Position numbers and translations under genes: made by a program. From JBHIAG01 sp046758465 (lineage in GTDB: Bacteria > Acidobacteriota > Terriglobia > Acidiferrales > 2-02-FULL-67-57), in NCBI GenBank assembly GCA_046758465.1, contig JBHIAG010000035.1, positions 1 to 20,135 on the forward strand: a DNA stretch of 20,135 bases, in the 5' to 3' direction. Position 1 is the first letter of the stretch, and each line of letters starts with the position of its first letter. The notes beneath the pieces were generated by a model. The model did no database searches and was not told the DNA's origin. It worked only from the letters and a program-made list of their open reading frames with translations. Of this stretch, positions 1-5,669 are shown piece by piece.

Positions 1-1194
1 GAAAACATCAACCGCCTCATTGCTCCCAAACTCAAAGGCCGCAACGCCGCCGACCAGGCTGCCCTCGACCGCTTCCTCATCGAACTCGACGCCACCCCTA
101 CCAAATCCCGCCTCGGCGCCAACGCCATCCTCGCCGTCTCGATGGCCGCCGCCCGCGCCGCCGCCCGGGCCACCCGCCAACCCCTCTACCGCTATCTCGG
201 TGGCTCCCGCGCCCGCACCCTGCCCGTCCCCATGATGAACATCATCAACGGCGGCGTACACGCCGATAATAGCGTTGACCTCCAGGAATTCATGGTCATG
301 CCCCTCGGCGCCCGCTCCTTCTCCGAAGCCATCCGCATGGGCGTCGAGGTCTTCCACCACTTGAAGAACGTGCTCAAGAAGCGCGGCTACTCCACCGCCG
401 TCGGCGACGAAGGCGGCTTCGCACCCAACCTCCGCTCAAACGTCGAGGCCATCGAAGTCATCCTCGAAGCCATCCACGCCGCCGGCTACACCCCCGCCAC
501 CCAACTCGCCCTTGCCCTCGACCCCGCCGCCAGCGAGTTCTACGTCCCTGCCGATTCCGCCGCCCCTACCGCCCAGAGTTCAACCCAGCGGCTCCCGCCG
601 CTGGGCGCCGTGCCCCGCGGCCGCGGGGAAAATGCACAGACTGGTGGCACCGGCCACCGGGAAGGCAAATACGTCTTCAAAAAATCCGACGGCTCCCGCC
701 GCTCCGCCGAGCAGATGGTCGCCTTCTACGCCGACTGGGTCCGCCAGTACCCCATCGTCTCCATCGAAGACGGCCTGGCCGAAGACGACTGGGCGGGCTG
801 GAAACTCCTGACCCGCGAGCTCGGCGACAAAGTGCAACTGGTCGGCGACGACCTCTTCGTCACCAACTCCCAGCGCCTCGCCCGCGGCATCGAAGAAGGC
901 ATCGCCAACTCCATCCTCATCAAACTCAACCAAATCGGCACCGTCACCGAAACCATCGAAGCCATCCAGCTCGCCCGCCGTCACGGCTACACCGCTATCG
1001 TCAGCCATCGCTCCGGCGAAACCGAGGACACCTTCATCGCCGACTTCGTCGTCGCCCTCGCCACCGGCCAGATCAAAACCGGCTCCGCCTCCCGCACCGA
1101 CCGCATCGCCAAATACAACCAACTCCTCCGCATCGAAGAAGACCTCGGCCGCCGCGCCCGCTTCCCCGGCCCCTCCGCCCTTAAAGTGAGCTAG
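1..1194 (+). CDS. eno: Enolase (phosphopyruvate hydratase), 5'-truncated by the window edge
   Basis: Enolase converts 2-phosphoglycerate to phosphoenolpyruvate in the cytosol with Mg2+. The reading frame is open from base 1, and the first codons already match the family (LDATPTKSRLGANAILAVS), so about 30-60 N-terminal residues lie outside the window. Visible signature segments are GDEGGFAPN, SIEDGLAEDDW (metal ligands), LVGDDLFVTN, the catalytic-lysine segment LIKLNQIGT near residue 308, and SHRSGETEDTFIADF. All key residues appear intact. The oddity is about 39 extra codons (bases 544-660) directly after the conserved ASEFY motif and before GKYVF. Ordinary enolases have only a few residues there. 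The extra segment is low-complexity and is built from three palindromes. It sits at a surface hairpin, so the enzyme is probably still active. The neighbouring lower-glycolysis genes gpmI and pyk are on the same strand. Confidence 0.97.
   Translation, partial: ENINRLIAPKLKGRNAADQAALDRFLIELDATPTKSRLGANAILAVSMAAARAAARATRQPLYRYLGGSRARTLPVPMMNIINGGVHADNSVDLQEFMVMPLGARSFSEAIRMGVEVFHHLKNVLKKRGYSTAVGDEGGFAPNLRSNVEAIEVILEAIHAAGYTPATQLALALDPAASEFYVPADSAAPTAQSSTQRLPPLGAVPRGRGENAQTGGTGHREGKYVFKKSDGSRRSAEQMVAFYADWVRQYPIVSIEDGLAEDDWAGWKLLTRELGDKVQLVGDDLFVTNSQRLARGIEEGIANSILIKLNQIGTVTETIEAIQLARRHGYTAIVSHRSGETEDTFIADFVVALATGQIKTGSASRTDRIAKYNQLLRIEEDLGRRARFPGPSALKVS
584..661 (+). repeat. Three REP-like palindromes inside eno
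   Basis: The first hairpin has arms cccagcggc (584-592) and gccgctggg (597-605) with a 4-nt loop. The second is a perfect 16-bp palindrome, ccccgcggccgcgggg (613-628), followed by aaa. The third is an imperfect 9-4-9 hairpin (640-661) whose right arm gccaccggg is identical to the right arm of the intergenic hairpin at 3992-4013. Two of the three share the 9-4-9 geometry of the REP hairpins around the transposase at 2255-2878, and the second looks like a collapsed version. The block is a multiple of three and has no stop codon in the eno frame. Confidence 0.8.
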
Positions 1195-1265
1195 TAAGCC
1201 CATGCCGAAGCCAGTGAAGCTGTTTCAATGCCACTTCATTAAGTTTTGTTGATGAGCTAACGGTC

Positions 1266-1721
1266 ATGGCTCTAGGTTCCCTAGGCTACCTATGCGTGCT
1301 AGTTGGTTCGGCCTGCTTTAGCGCTTATACGAAAAACATGCAACAAACAACACTTGCCCTTGGAAAGCAGTTGGCCTCCGACAACCCTCTGCTCCCAGCC
1401 GGATTACAGGATGCGATAACCCCACCTTGGCAAACGAGAAATAATATTGCCATGTTTGCTTTGTGGGCCGGGGTGCTAGTTTACGGTTTCGTCATATTTG
1501 AGTGGTACTGGGCACTTCTTGGCTTTGCCTTGCTGATCTTTCTCTTGATGCCGTTGTGCTCACTGCTGCTGATGCCGCGCCCTTGCTCATCACACTATGT
1601 CAACCTGATACGGCGTTCGCTTGAGAAGAGACTAGAGGACTACCGTGCTATAGGAGATGAAGCTCGTGCAGAAGCAGCCCGTATGGTTCTCGATCGCTTA
1701 GAGTCACTACCCCACGCTTGA
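1266..1721 (+). CDS. Small membrane protein of unknown function
   Basis: This 151-residue protein is not recognised. Hydrophobic stretches near residues 4-20, 63-80 and 83-106 suggest three membrane segments. They are followed by a charged, probably helical C-terminal tail rich in Arg, Glu and Ala (about residues 115-148). The ATG at 1266 is the first plausible start after the eno stop, 71 bp away. Base composition is visibly less GC-rich than in the neighbouring metabolic genes, with many A/T-ending codons, which suggests acquisition by transfer. The stop codon lies two bases before an inverted REP hairpin, so the end of the gene may have been altered by that element. The short ORF downstream may have been a partner gene. 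A real gene is likely because the hydrophobic pattern is coherent, but no function can be named. Confidence 0.6.
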   Translation: MALGSLGYLCVLVGSACFSAYTKNMQQTTLALGKQLASDNPLLPAGLQDAITPPWQTRNNIAMFALWAGVLVYGFVIFEWYWALLGFALLIFLLMPLCSLLLMPRPCSSHYVNLIRRSLEKRLEDYRAIGDEARAEAARMVLDRLESLPHA

Positions 1722-1722
1722 C

Positions 1723-1751
1723 CTCCCCGAGGCAGGGGCCTCGGGGCTCGA
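1723..1751 (-). repeat. REP hairpin 1 (inverted orientation)
   Basis: Arms ccccgaggc (1725-1733) and gcctcgggg (1738-1746) enclose a 4-nt loop and are followed by ctcga. On the minus strand this reads tcgag, 9-nt stem, loop, 9-nt stem, the same layout as the other copies. It sits exactly between the stop of the membrane-protein gene and the truncated ORF. Confidence 0.8.
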
Positions 1752-1785
1752 TGCGGAACTCTATGTTCTCGCCCTCAAATACGCT

Positions 1786-2043
1786 TTGGAGGGAATCGCC
1801 ACAGTCAAGGCACAGCAACGAGGAGAACCTTTGCCTTCTGACAAAGAACATGAAGTACGGGACTATCTGAAGAGAACGGGCTTTTTCTCAGAGGAGGAGT
1901 GGCGGGGCTTTTCGGGGATCTATGGACTGTTGAGCGCTGGACCCCACGGGAACCCTGATAGAACAGCAGCCCTTCTCGGCTACGCCGCATGTCTCATGGC
2001 TTGTCATCATGCCGTGGAGAAATTCAAGGATTGGAAACACTGA
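1786..2043 (+). CDS. Short ORF of unknown function, probably lacking its original 5' end
   Basis: This 85-residue ORF starts at a TTG. The frame stays open and protein-like upstream (DAELYVLALKYA, from about 1750) and then runs into REP hairpin 1. Between the upstream stop at 1699-1701 and the TTG there is no ATG or GTG. The likeliest reading is that REP insertion removed the native start and the product is a fragment or pseudogene. The C-terminal part (residues 29-82) looks like a small helical domain with FFSEEEWRGF and GLLSAGPHGNPDRTA segments. It is not recognised with confidence. Composition is less GC-rich than the neighbours. Either it is translated from TTG, possibly coupled to the gene ending at 1721, or it is dead. 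Confidence 0.4.
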   Translation: MEGIATVKAQQRGEPLPSDKEHEVRDYLKRTGFFSEEEWRGFSGIYGLLSAGPHGNPDRTAALLGYAACLMACHHAVEKFKDWKH

Positions 2044-2072
2044 GAAGACATAGCGAAAACCGCCCAACCGCA

Positions 2073-2105
2073 TCGAGCCCCGCGGCCCCCGCCGCGGGGA
2101 AACTC
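2073..2105 (+). repeat. REP hairpin 2 (forward)
   Basis: tcgag is followed by arms ccccgcggc (2078-2086) and gccgcgggg (2091-2099) with a cccc loop, then aaactc. Together with the inverted hairpin at 2153-2181 it forms a head-to-head pair of REPIN type. Confidence 0.82.
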
Positions 2106-2152
2106 AAAGCCACCCATAAGGCCCCTGCCAGCTTTCTGTCCTTACAATTGAT

Positions 2153-2181
2153 CCCCCCGAGGCTGGGGCCTCGGGGCTCGA
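2153..2181 (-). repeat. REP hairpin 3 (inverted)
   Basis: Arms ccccgaggc (2155-2163) and gcctcgggg (2168-2176) with a 4-nt loop, followed by ctcga. It has the same stem sequence as REP hairpin 1, but a different loop. Confidence 0.8.
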
Positions 2182-2254
2182 CCCTGTAGGCATTGTTTAT
2201 CCCTGAAAAGGCCTGTGCAGAAGTGTAGTACACTGGCGAATTCCAACTATCCTT

Positions 2255-2878
2255 ATGAAACCCAGCCAGAAAGTGCACTCGCCCAACCACACCGCCTCGA
2301 GCCCCGCGGCCCCCGCCGCGGGGAAACTCAAAGCCACCCACAAAGCCCGTGTGGGTTTCTTATTTATCTCTGCCACCACCTACCGCCGGCTTCCGCTGTT
2401 CCGGTATCGCCGCCCCTGTCAAATCTTCTTTGAAAACCTGGAGTTCTATCACCGCAAATACAACTTCCGACTCCACGCCTACGTATTGATGCCCAACCAT
2501 TTCCATCTTTTGATTAATTTTCCAGCAGACCGCAGGCTCGCTGATTTTCTCCGCGACTTCAAAAGTGCGGTGGGAATTCAAATCCTCGACTGGCTCAAGA
2601 CCGAAGGCCGAACCCAGCTTCTCTCGCGCCTGGCTCTGAACCGTTCGCCCCAGCGCCGAAAAGACCCCCGCTATGCTGTCTGGCAACGCGACAGCTACAT
2701 TACGCCGCTGGTAAGCACCAAACTGCTTCGCCAGCGATTGAACTACATTCACGCTAACCCCATCCGCGAAGGACTTGCAGCAACGCCGGAGGCCTATCCT
2801 TACTCCAGCGCGCGCGCGTACACCGGGAAAGGCTTGAGCCTCGCAAAGATTGACCCGCTGGAGCTGCCCTATGACTAA
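2255..2878 (+). CDS. REP-associated tyrosine transposase (RAYT, Y1 transposase family)
   Basis: RAYTs are single-domain HUH/Y1 nucleases related to IS200/IS605 transposases and are linked to the spread of REP hairpins. The 207-residue ORF contains the HUH motif as NHFHLL (His82, His84) after LHAYVLMP. It also has the family segment NYIHANPIREGL, where Tyr164 is the probable nucleophile, followed by YPYSSA. REP hairpins flank it on both sides in opposite orientation, the usual arrangement for this family. The first 33 residues are odd: residues 15-25 (SSPAAPAAGKL) are encoded by REP hairpin 4 and the true fold seems to begin near VGFLFISATTYRR. An in-frame GTG at 2351 could be the native start. 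No clear ribosome-binding site decides between the two. Length after the GTG (about 175 residues) fits the family. Confidence 0.85.
   Translation: MKPSQKVHSPNHTASSPAAPAAGKLKATHKARVGFLFISATTYRRLPLFRYRRPCQIFFENLEFYHRKYNFRLHAYVLMPNHFHLLINFPADRRLADFLRDFKSAVGIQILDWLKTEGRTQLLSRLALNRSPQRRKDPRYAVWQRDSYITPLVSTKLLRQRLNYIHANPIREGLAATPEAYPYSSARAYTGKGLSLAKIDPLELPYD
2297..2328 (+). repeat. REP hairpin 4 (forward), within the RAYT 5' region
   Basis: It has the same stem (ccccgcggc / gccgcgggg), cccc loop and aaactc tail as hairpin 2. If translation starts at 2255 it is translated, otherwise it is a leader hairpin that could affect expression of the transposase. Confidence 0.82.
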
Positions 2879-2905
2879 CCCCCGCGGCCGGGGCCGCGGG
2901 GCTCA
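2878..2905 (-). repeat. REP hairpin 5 (inverted), at the RAYT stop
   Basis: Arms ccccgcggc (2880-2888) and gccgcgggg (2893-2901), 4-nt loop, then ctcaa. It begins at the last base of the transposase stop codon. With hairpin 4 it brackets the gene in inverted orientation. Confidence 0.82.
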
Positions 2906-2962
2906 ATGCAAGAAAGGCTCTAAGCTCACTTGAACTGACGGCGCTTTGCAATTCATAAGGAA

Positions 2963-2994
2963 TCGAGCCCCCAGGCCCCTGCCTGGGGGAACTC
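2963..2994 (+). repeat. REP hairpin 6 (forward)
   Basis: tcgag, arms cccccaggc (2968-2976) and gcctggggg (2981-2989), ccct loop, then aactc. The middle stem bases differ from the other copies, but the changes are matched on both arms. Confidence 0.8.
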
Positions 2995-3055
2995 CAAGAA
3001 ATGATGGTTTCCTCTGTGTGCTCGGCGCCTCTGTGGTGTGTCCTTGTTTTTCTGC

Positions 3056-3589
3056 CTAACGGCGTTTGCCTGTTGGCAGCAGCCGCCTGAGCAGGCGAAT
3101 CTGACCGGCGTGGTAGACATCGTGGAAGGCAATGCCATGAACCAGAGTTGCGATGCTTGTTTTGCCTTTTGCAGCTCGCCGGTTCAATTCTGCCTGGGAC
3201 AAGGCGGCCACGGCCGCACGCAGTCTCACATGTTCTTGCTCGAGCAGCGCTACATCCTGCCGCCAGGCCTTCTCGGTCAGCGCAAGCGGCCGCCGAAACC
3301 AGTTACTCCCCCGCAGCGCGAACGAGCCCCGCTTCTCCCCGCGGATTCTTCGCCGCACCACGTACTTCCAGTACGCCGCGTGCACCACGATTTCCCAGAT
3401 GTTGTGCCTGCCCGTCCGGATGGCGGGGCGGCCCGGACCGGGCCGCCACGCGGCCGCGCCCGCTGTTACGCCCCGGAGCGAGCCCCGCAAATTCGGCCCG
3501 TGCCAGGCCGCCTGGTCATACGCTTCGTCAATCAGTCGCAGCGGTAGTTTGAGGTGGGAAGGCGGTGCGTTGTGTTTCATGCGCCGCAT
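3056..3589 (-). CDS. DinB-like superfamily protein
   Basis: DinB-like proteins are four-helix bundles with a His-based metal site. Many are uncharacterised thiol- or damage-related enzymes. This 177-residue protein shows the pattern AWHGPNLRGSL, then NIWEIVVHAAYWKY (His70) and a C-terminal HDVYHAGQIRLLRRL (His156, His160), which supply the expected three metal-binding histidines. Length is slightly over the usual 150-170. A possible cause is a GC palindrome at 3427-3447 that encodes residues around 48-54, giving an Arg/Pro/Gly-rich stretch before RHNIWE where relatives tend to read directly on. The start at 3589 is the most upstream; Met4 is an equally good start. The gene is monocistronic, convergent with the RAYT region and divergent from gpmI. 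The specific substrate cannot be predicted. Confidence 0.8.
   Translation of the reverse strand: MRRMKHNAPPSHLKLPLRLIDEAYDQAAWHGPNLRGSLRGVTAGAAAWRPGPGRPAIRTGRHNIWEIVVHAAYWKYVVRRRIRGEKRGSFALRGSNWFRRPLALTEKAWRQDVALLEQEHVRLRAAVAALSQAELNRRAAKGKTSIATLVHGIAFHDVYHAGQIRLLRRLLPTGKRR
3427..3447. repeat. 21-nt perfect hairpin inside the DinB-like gene
   Basis: ggcggcccgg pairs with ccgggccgcc around a single central base. It encodes a Pro/Gly/Arg-rich segment next to the conserved AAWRP. It may be an unrelated palindrome insertion or simple GC-rich coding sequence. Confidence 0.5.
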
Positions 3590-3629
3590 TCTACCCGAAT
3601 CTGGATTGGTTCTGTCATCCCGCCCGTCT

Positions 3630-3753
3630 TGTCATCCCGAGCCTACGGCGAGGGATCTGCTTTTCAGCTAACCCGTGGCGTGAGCCGTGAATCCGGAACA
3701 AGCAGATTCCTCGCCTCGTTCCTCACTTTGTTCGGAAGGGGCTGGGAATGACA
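3630..3753. repeat. Inverted-repeat element with tgtcatccc ends (copy 1)
   Basis: The element starts tgtcatccc and ends gggaatgaca, so its ends are imperfect inverted repeats. Internal arms cgagggatctgctt and aagcagattcctcg also pair. A shorter element of the same design lies at 16724-16794. There is no ORF inside. It resembles a non-autonomous MITE-like or large hairpin repeat. The 3590-4067 spacer contains this, a second repeat class and a REP pair, and no gene that can be supported. Confidence 0.65.
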
Positions 3754-3837
3754 GCAAGGGACAGCTCTTGCCTCGTGAGAGGTATGGGCTTCGAGACCGA
3801 GCGTGGAAGAATCCCGGGTAAATGCTGCTATAGTATG

Positions 3838-3858
3838 GTGTTTATCTGTGTGTATCTG
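3838..3858 (-). repeat. Copy of the cacggat/acacagat repeat (inverted)
   Basis: Reads tttatctgtgtgtatctg on the + strand, the reverse complement of the repeat that forms the 3' end of serA (gatacacacagataaac at 19861-19877). Related sequences are at 5651-5678, 5801-5827 and, more diverged, around 3006-3035. Confidence 0.6.
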
Positions 3859-3862
3859 CCTG

Positions 3863-3905
3863 CCCCGAGCTTGTCCTGAACCCCGAAGCTTCGGGGTCGA
3901 AGGGC
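3863..3905 (-). repeat. Palindrome-containing repeat, intergenic relative of the serA insertion
   Basis: Contains ccccgagcttgtcctgaa, a perfect palindrome ccccgaagcttcgggg (3881-3896) and tcgaagggc. Its reverse complement matches the gcccttcgac...caagctcggg sequence found in frame within serA at 19381-19415. The same palindrome class also occurs inside gpmI, serA and a VWFA gene. Confidence 0.7.
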
Positions 3906-3985
3906 ACCCGCCACCGGGAGCACCATGCCTATGACCGACACCCTCACTCCGAGGAACTCTTCGTGAGCCCGCGCACCCCTCCCCC

Positions 3986-4049
3986 GCCGAGCCCGGTGGC
4001 ACCCGCCACCGGGAAACACTATGACTCCGGCAGGGCCTTGGGGCTCGGC
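3986..4049 (+). repeat. REP hairpin 7 plus decayed inverted partner
   Basis: gccgagccc is followed by arms cccggtggc (3992-4000) and gccaccggg (4005-4013) around an accc loop, then aaac. This is the same GAG-stem-loop-stem-AAC layout as the RAYT REPs. The block closes with gggctcggc (4041-4049), the inverse of its first nine bases, preceded by a degraded inverted copy. It lies 18 bp before the gpmI start. Confidence 0.72.
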
Positions 4050-4067
4050 GTAGTAGACTAGAAGACC

Positions 4068-5669
4068 ATGCCAAAGCCACTCAAACCAGTGGTGTTGACC
4101 ATCCTCGACGGCTGGGGCTACCGCCCCCAGCGCGCGGCCAACGCCATCGCGCTCGCCCGCAAGCCCACCTGGGACCGGCTCACCCGCAGCTTCCCCTCCA
4201 CCCTTATCCACACCTCCGGCCCGCACGTCGGCCTGCCCGAAGGCCAGATGGGCAACAGCGAAGTCGGCCACCTCAACATCGGCGCCGGCCGCATCATTTA
4301 TATGGACATCACCCGCATTGACCTCGCCATCGCCTCCGGCGAATTCTTCCGCCACGAGCTGCTGCTCCGCGCCATGGAGCGCGCCCGTCCCGAAGCTTCG
4401 GGACAACTTCACCTGCTCGGCCTGGTCAGCGACGGCGGCGTCCACTCCCACCTCAACCACCTCTTTGCCCTGCTGGAGATGGCCAAGCGCAACCAGGTCG
4501 CGCGCGTCTTCGTCCACGCTTTCCTCGATGGCCGCGACACTCCCCCGCAGAGCGGGGTTGACTTCCTCGCCCGGCTCCAGCAGAAGATGGCCGCGCTCGG
4601 CCGCGGCCAGATTGCTTCCGTCTCCGGACGCTACTACGCCATGGACCGCGACAACCGCTGGCAGCGCATCGAAAAAGCCTACCGCGCCCTCGTCCACGGC
4701 CAGGCCGACTTCACCCACACCGACCCGCTCCTGGCCGTCCGCGACTCCTACGCCCGCGGCCTCACCGACGAGTTCCTCGTCCCCATTGTGATTACTGACG
4801 CGCGGGGGAACGCGCTTGCCCGCATTCGCGACTCCGATGCCGTCATCTTCTTCAACTTCCGCGCCGACCGCGCCCGCCAAATGACCCGCGCACTCACCGA
4901 GCCCGGCCCCGCCGCCGGCTTCGTCCCGCAGAGCGGGATTGCCGACCCAGCCCGCCCCAAGGACTTGTTCTTTGTCTCCATGACCCGCTACGACAAAACC
5001 TTCACCTGGGTGCCCTATGCCTTCGGCCCGCAAACGGTGGGAAACATCCTGGCCAACCTCTTCGCCCTGCACCGCCTGAAAAACCTCCGCGTGGCCGAGA
5101 CTGAGAAGTACGCCCACGTCACCTACTTCTTCAACGGCGGTATCGAGAAGCCCTTCGACTGTGAGGAACGCATCCTGGTGCCCTCGCCCAAAGTCCCCAC
5201 CTATGACCTCAAGCCTGAGATGAGCGCCGTCGGCATCACCGACACCCTCGTCCACGCCCTTACCCAGGGCGACTTCAGCGTCATCGTCTCCAACTTCGCC
5301 AACCCCGACATGGTCGGCCACTCCGGCAAACTCGAACCTACCATCAAGGCCATCGAGACCGTGGACGCCTGCCTGAGCCGCATCTACGCGGCCCTGCGCG
5401 ACAAAGGCGGCACCTGGGTCATCAGCGCCGACCACGGCAACGCCGAAACTATGTCCGACCCCAACGGTCAACCCCACACCTTCCACACCACCAACCCCGT
5501 CCCCTTCATCGTCGTCTCCAACGACGCGAACCTCCGCCTCCGCCCCAACGGCAGCTTGCGCGACATCGCCCCCACCCTGCTCGCCCTGCTCGGACTCCCC
5601 CAACCCCCCGAGATGACCGGCGCCGACCTCCGCCTCTCCCCCAAAAATGAAACCACGGATTCGCACTGA
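4068..5669 (+). CDS. gpmI: 2,3-bisphosphoglycerate-independent phosphoglycerate mutase
   Basis: Interconverts 3- and 2-phosphoglycerate in glycolysis using two Mn2+ ions. Alkaline-phosphatase-fold landmarks are clear: TILDGWG (Asp14), GQMGNSEVGHLN with the phosphorylated Ser64, SDGGVHSH (121-128), DGRDTPP, ADRARQM, NPDMVGHSG and ISADHGNAE. At 533 residues it is about 20 longer than usual. Part of the excess coincides with short palindromes that encode PEASGQ (108-113) and PQSG (160-163 and 287-290). The last codons (TTDSH) and the stop come from a widespread intergenic repeat at 5651-5678, so the native C-terminus was probably replaced. The ATG at 4068 directly precedes the conserved start of the domain. 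The gene stands alone, with repeat-rich spacers on both sides. The assignment is secure. Confidence 0.97.
   Translation: MPKPLKPVVLTILDGWGYRPQRAANAIALARKPTWDRLTRSFPSTLIHTSGPHVGLPEGQMGNSEVGHLNIGAGRIIYMDITRIDLAIASGEFFRHELLLRAMERARPEASGQLHLLGLVSDGGVHSHLNHLFALLEMAKRNQVARVFVHAFLDGRDTPPQSGVDFLARLQQKMAALGRGQIASVSGRYYAMDRDNRWQRIEKAYRALVHGQADFTHTDPLLAVRDSYARGLTDEFLVPIVITDARGNALARIRDSDAVIFFNFRADRARQMTRALTEPGPAAGFVPQSGIADPARPKDLFFVSMTRYDKTFTWVPYAFGPQTVGNILANLFALHRLKNLRVAETEKYAHVTYFFNGGIEKPFDCEERILVPSPKVPTYDLKPEMSAVGITDTLVHALTQGDFSVIVSNFANPDMVGHSGKLEPTIKAIETVDACLSRIYAALRDKGGTWVISADHGNAETMSDPNGQPHTFHTTNPVPFIVVSNDANLRLRPNGSLRDIAPTLLALLGLPQPPEMTGADLRLSPKNETTDSH
4388..4403. repeat. Perfect 16-bp palindrome in gpmI (PEASG class)
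   Basis: tcccgaagcttcggga encodes R-PEASG in the gpmI frame. It is the same class as the intergenic 3881-3896 palindrome, 19699-19714 in serA, and the decayed copy at 8369-8387. The extra residues precede LHLLGLVSDGG, where family members vary in length. Confidence 0.65.
4543..4557. repeat. Palindrome ccccgc-aga-gcgggg in gpmI, first PQSG copy
   Basis: The arms pair perfectly around aga and encode PPQSG within the conserved DGRDTPP-x-S-G region. A near-identical palindrome occurs at 4924-4938 in the same reading phase. Confidence 0.5.
4924..4938. repeat. Palindrome tcccgc-aga-gcggga in gpmI, second PQSG copy
   Basis: Encodes VPQSGI at residues 286-291, in a stretch (FVPQSGIADPARPKD) that looks longer than usual between the TEP segment and the conserved MTRYD. 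Confidence 0.5.

Larger units (their letters stand above)
2061..2350 (+). repeat. Direct repeat pair containing REP hairpins 2 and 4
   Basis: About 60 bp at 2061-2122 recurs at 2280-2350, with cgcccaacc at the left, the REP hairpin, then aactcaaagccaccca and a similar tail. The two copies start about 219 bp apart. The second copy lies in the first codons of the transposase ORF. The repeat extends beyond the hairpin itself, so it records a duplication of a longer unit. Confidence 0.75.

Noticed and set aside
544..660. Enolase insertion as a sequencing or assembly error
   Set aside because: The segment keeps frame on both sides and is composed of hairpins present elsewhere in the window, and similar in-frame events occur in serA and gpmI.
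580..1203. 207-codon minus-strand ORF opposite eno
   Set aside because: Shadow of enolase; low-complexity Gly/Asp/Val/Phe sequence with no family pattern.
2061..2350. Possible CRISPR array from repeated GC-rich units
   Set aside because: Copies vary in orientation and spacing, are self-palindromic in REP fashion, and no cas gene is near.
3828..5666. 612-codon minus-strand ORF opposite gpmI
   Set aside because: Antisense by-product of GC-rich codon bias. It is Gly/Val/Glu/Asp-rich without domain features, while gpmI on the + strand has full catalytic motifs.
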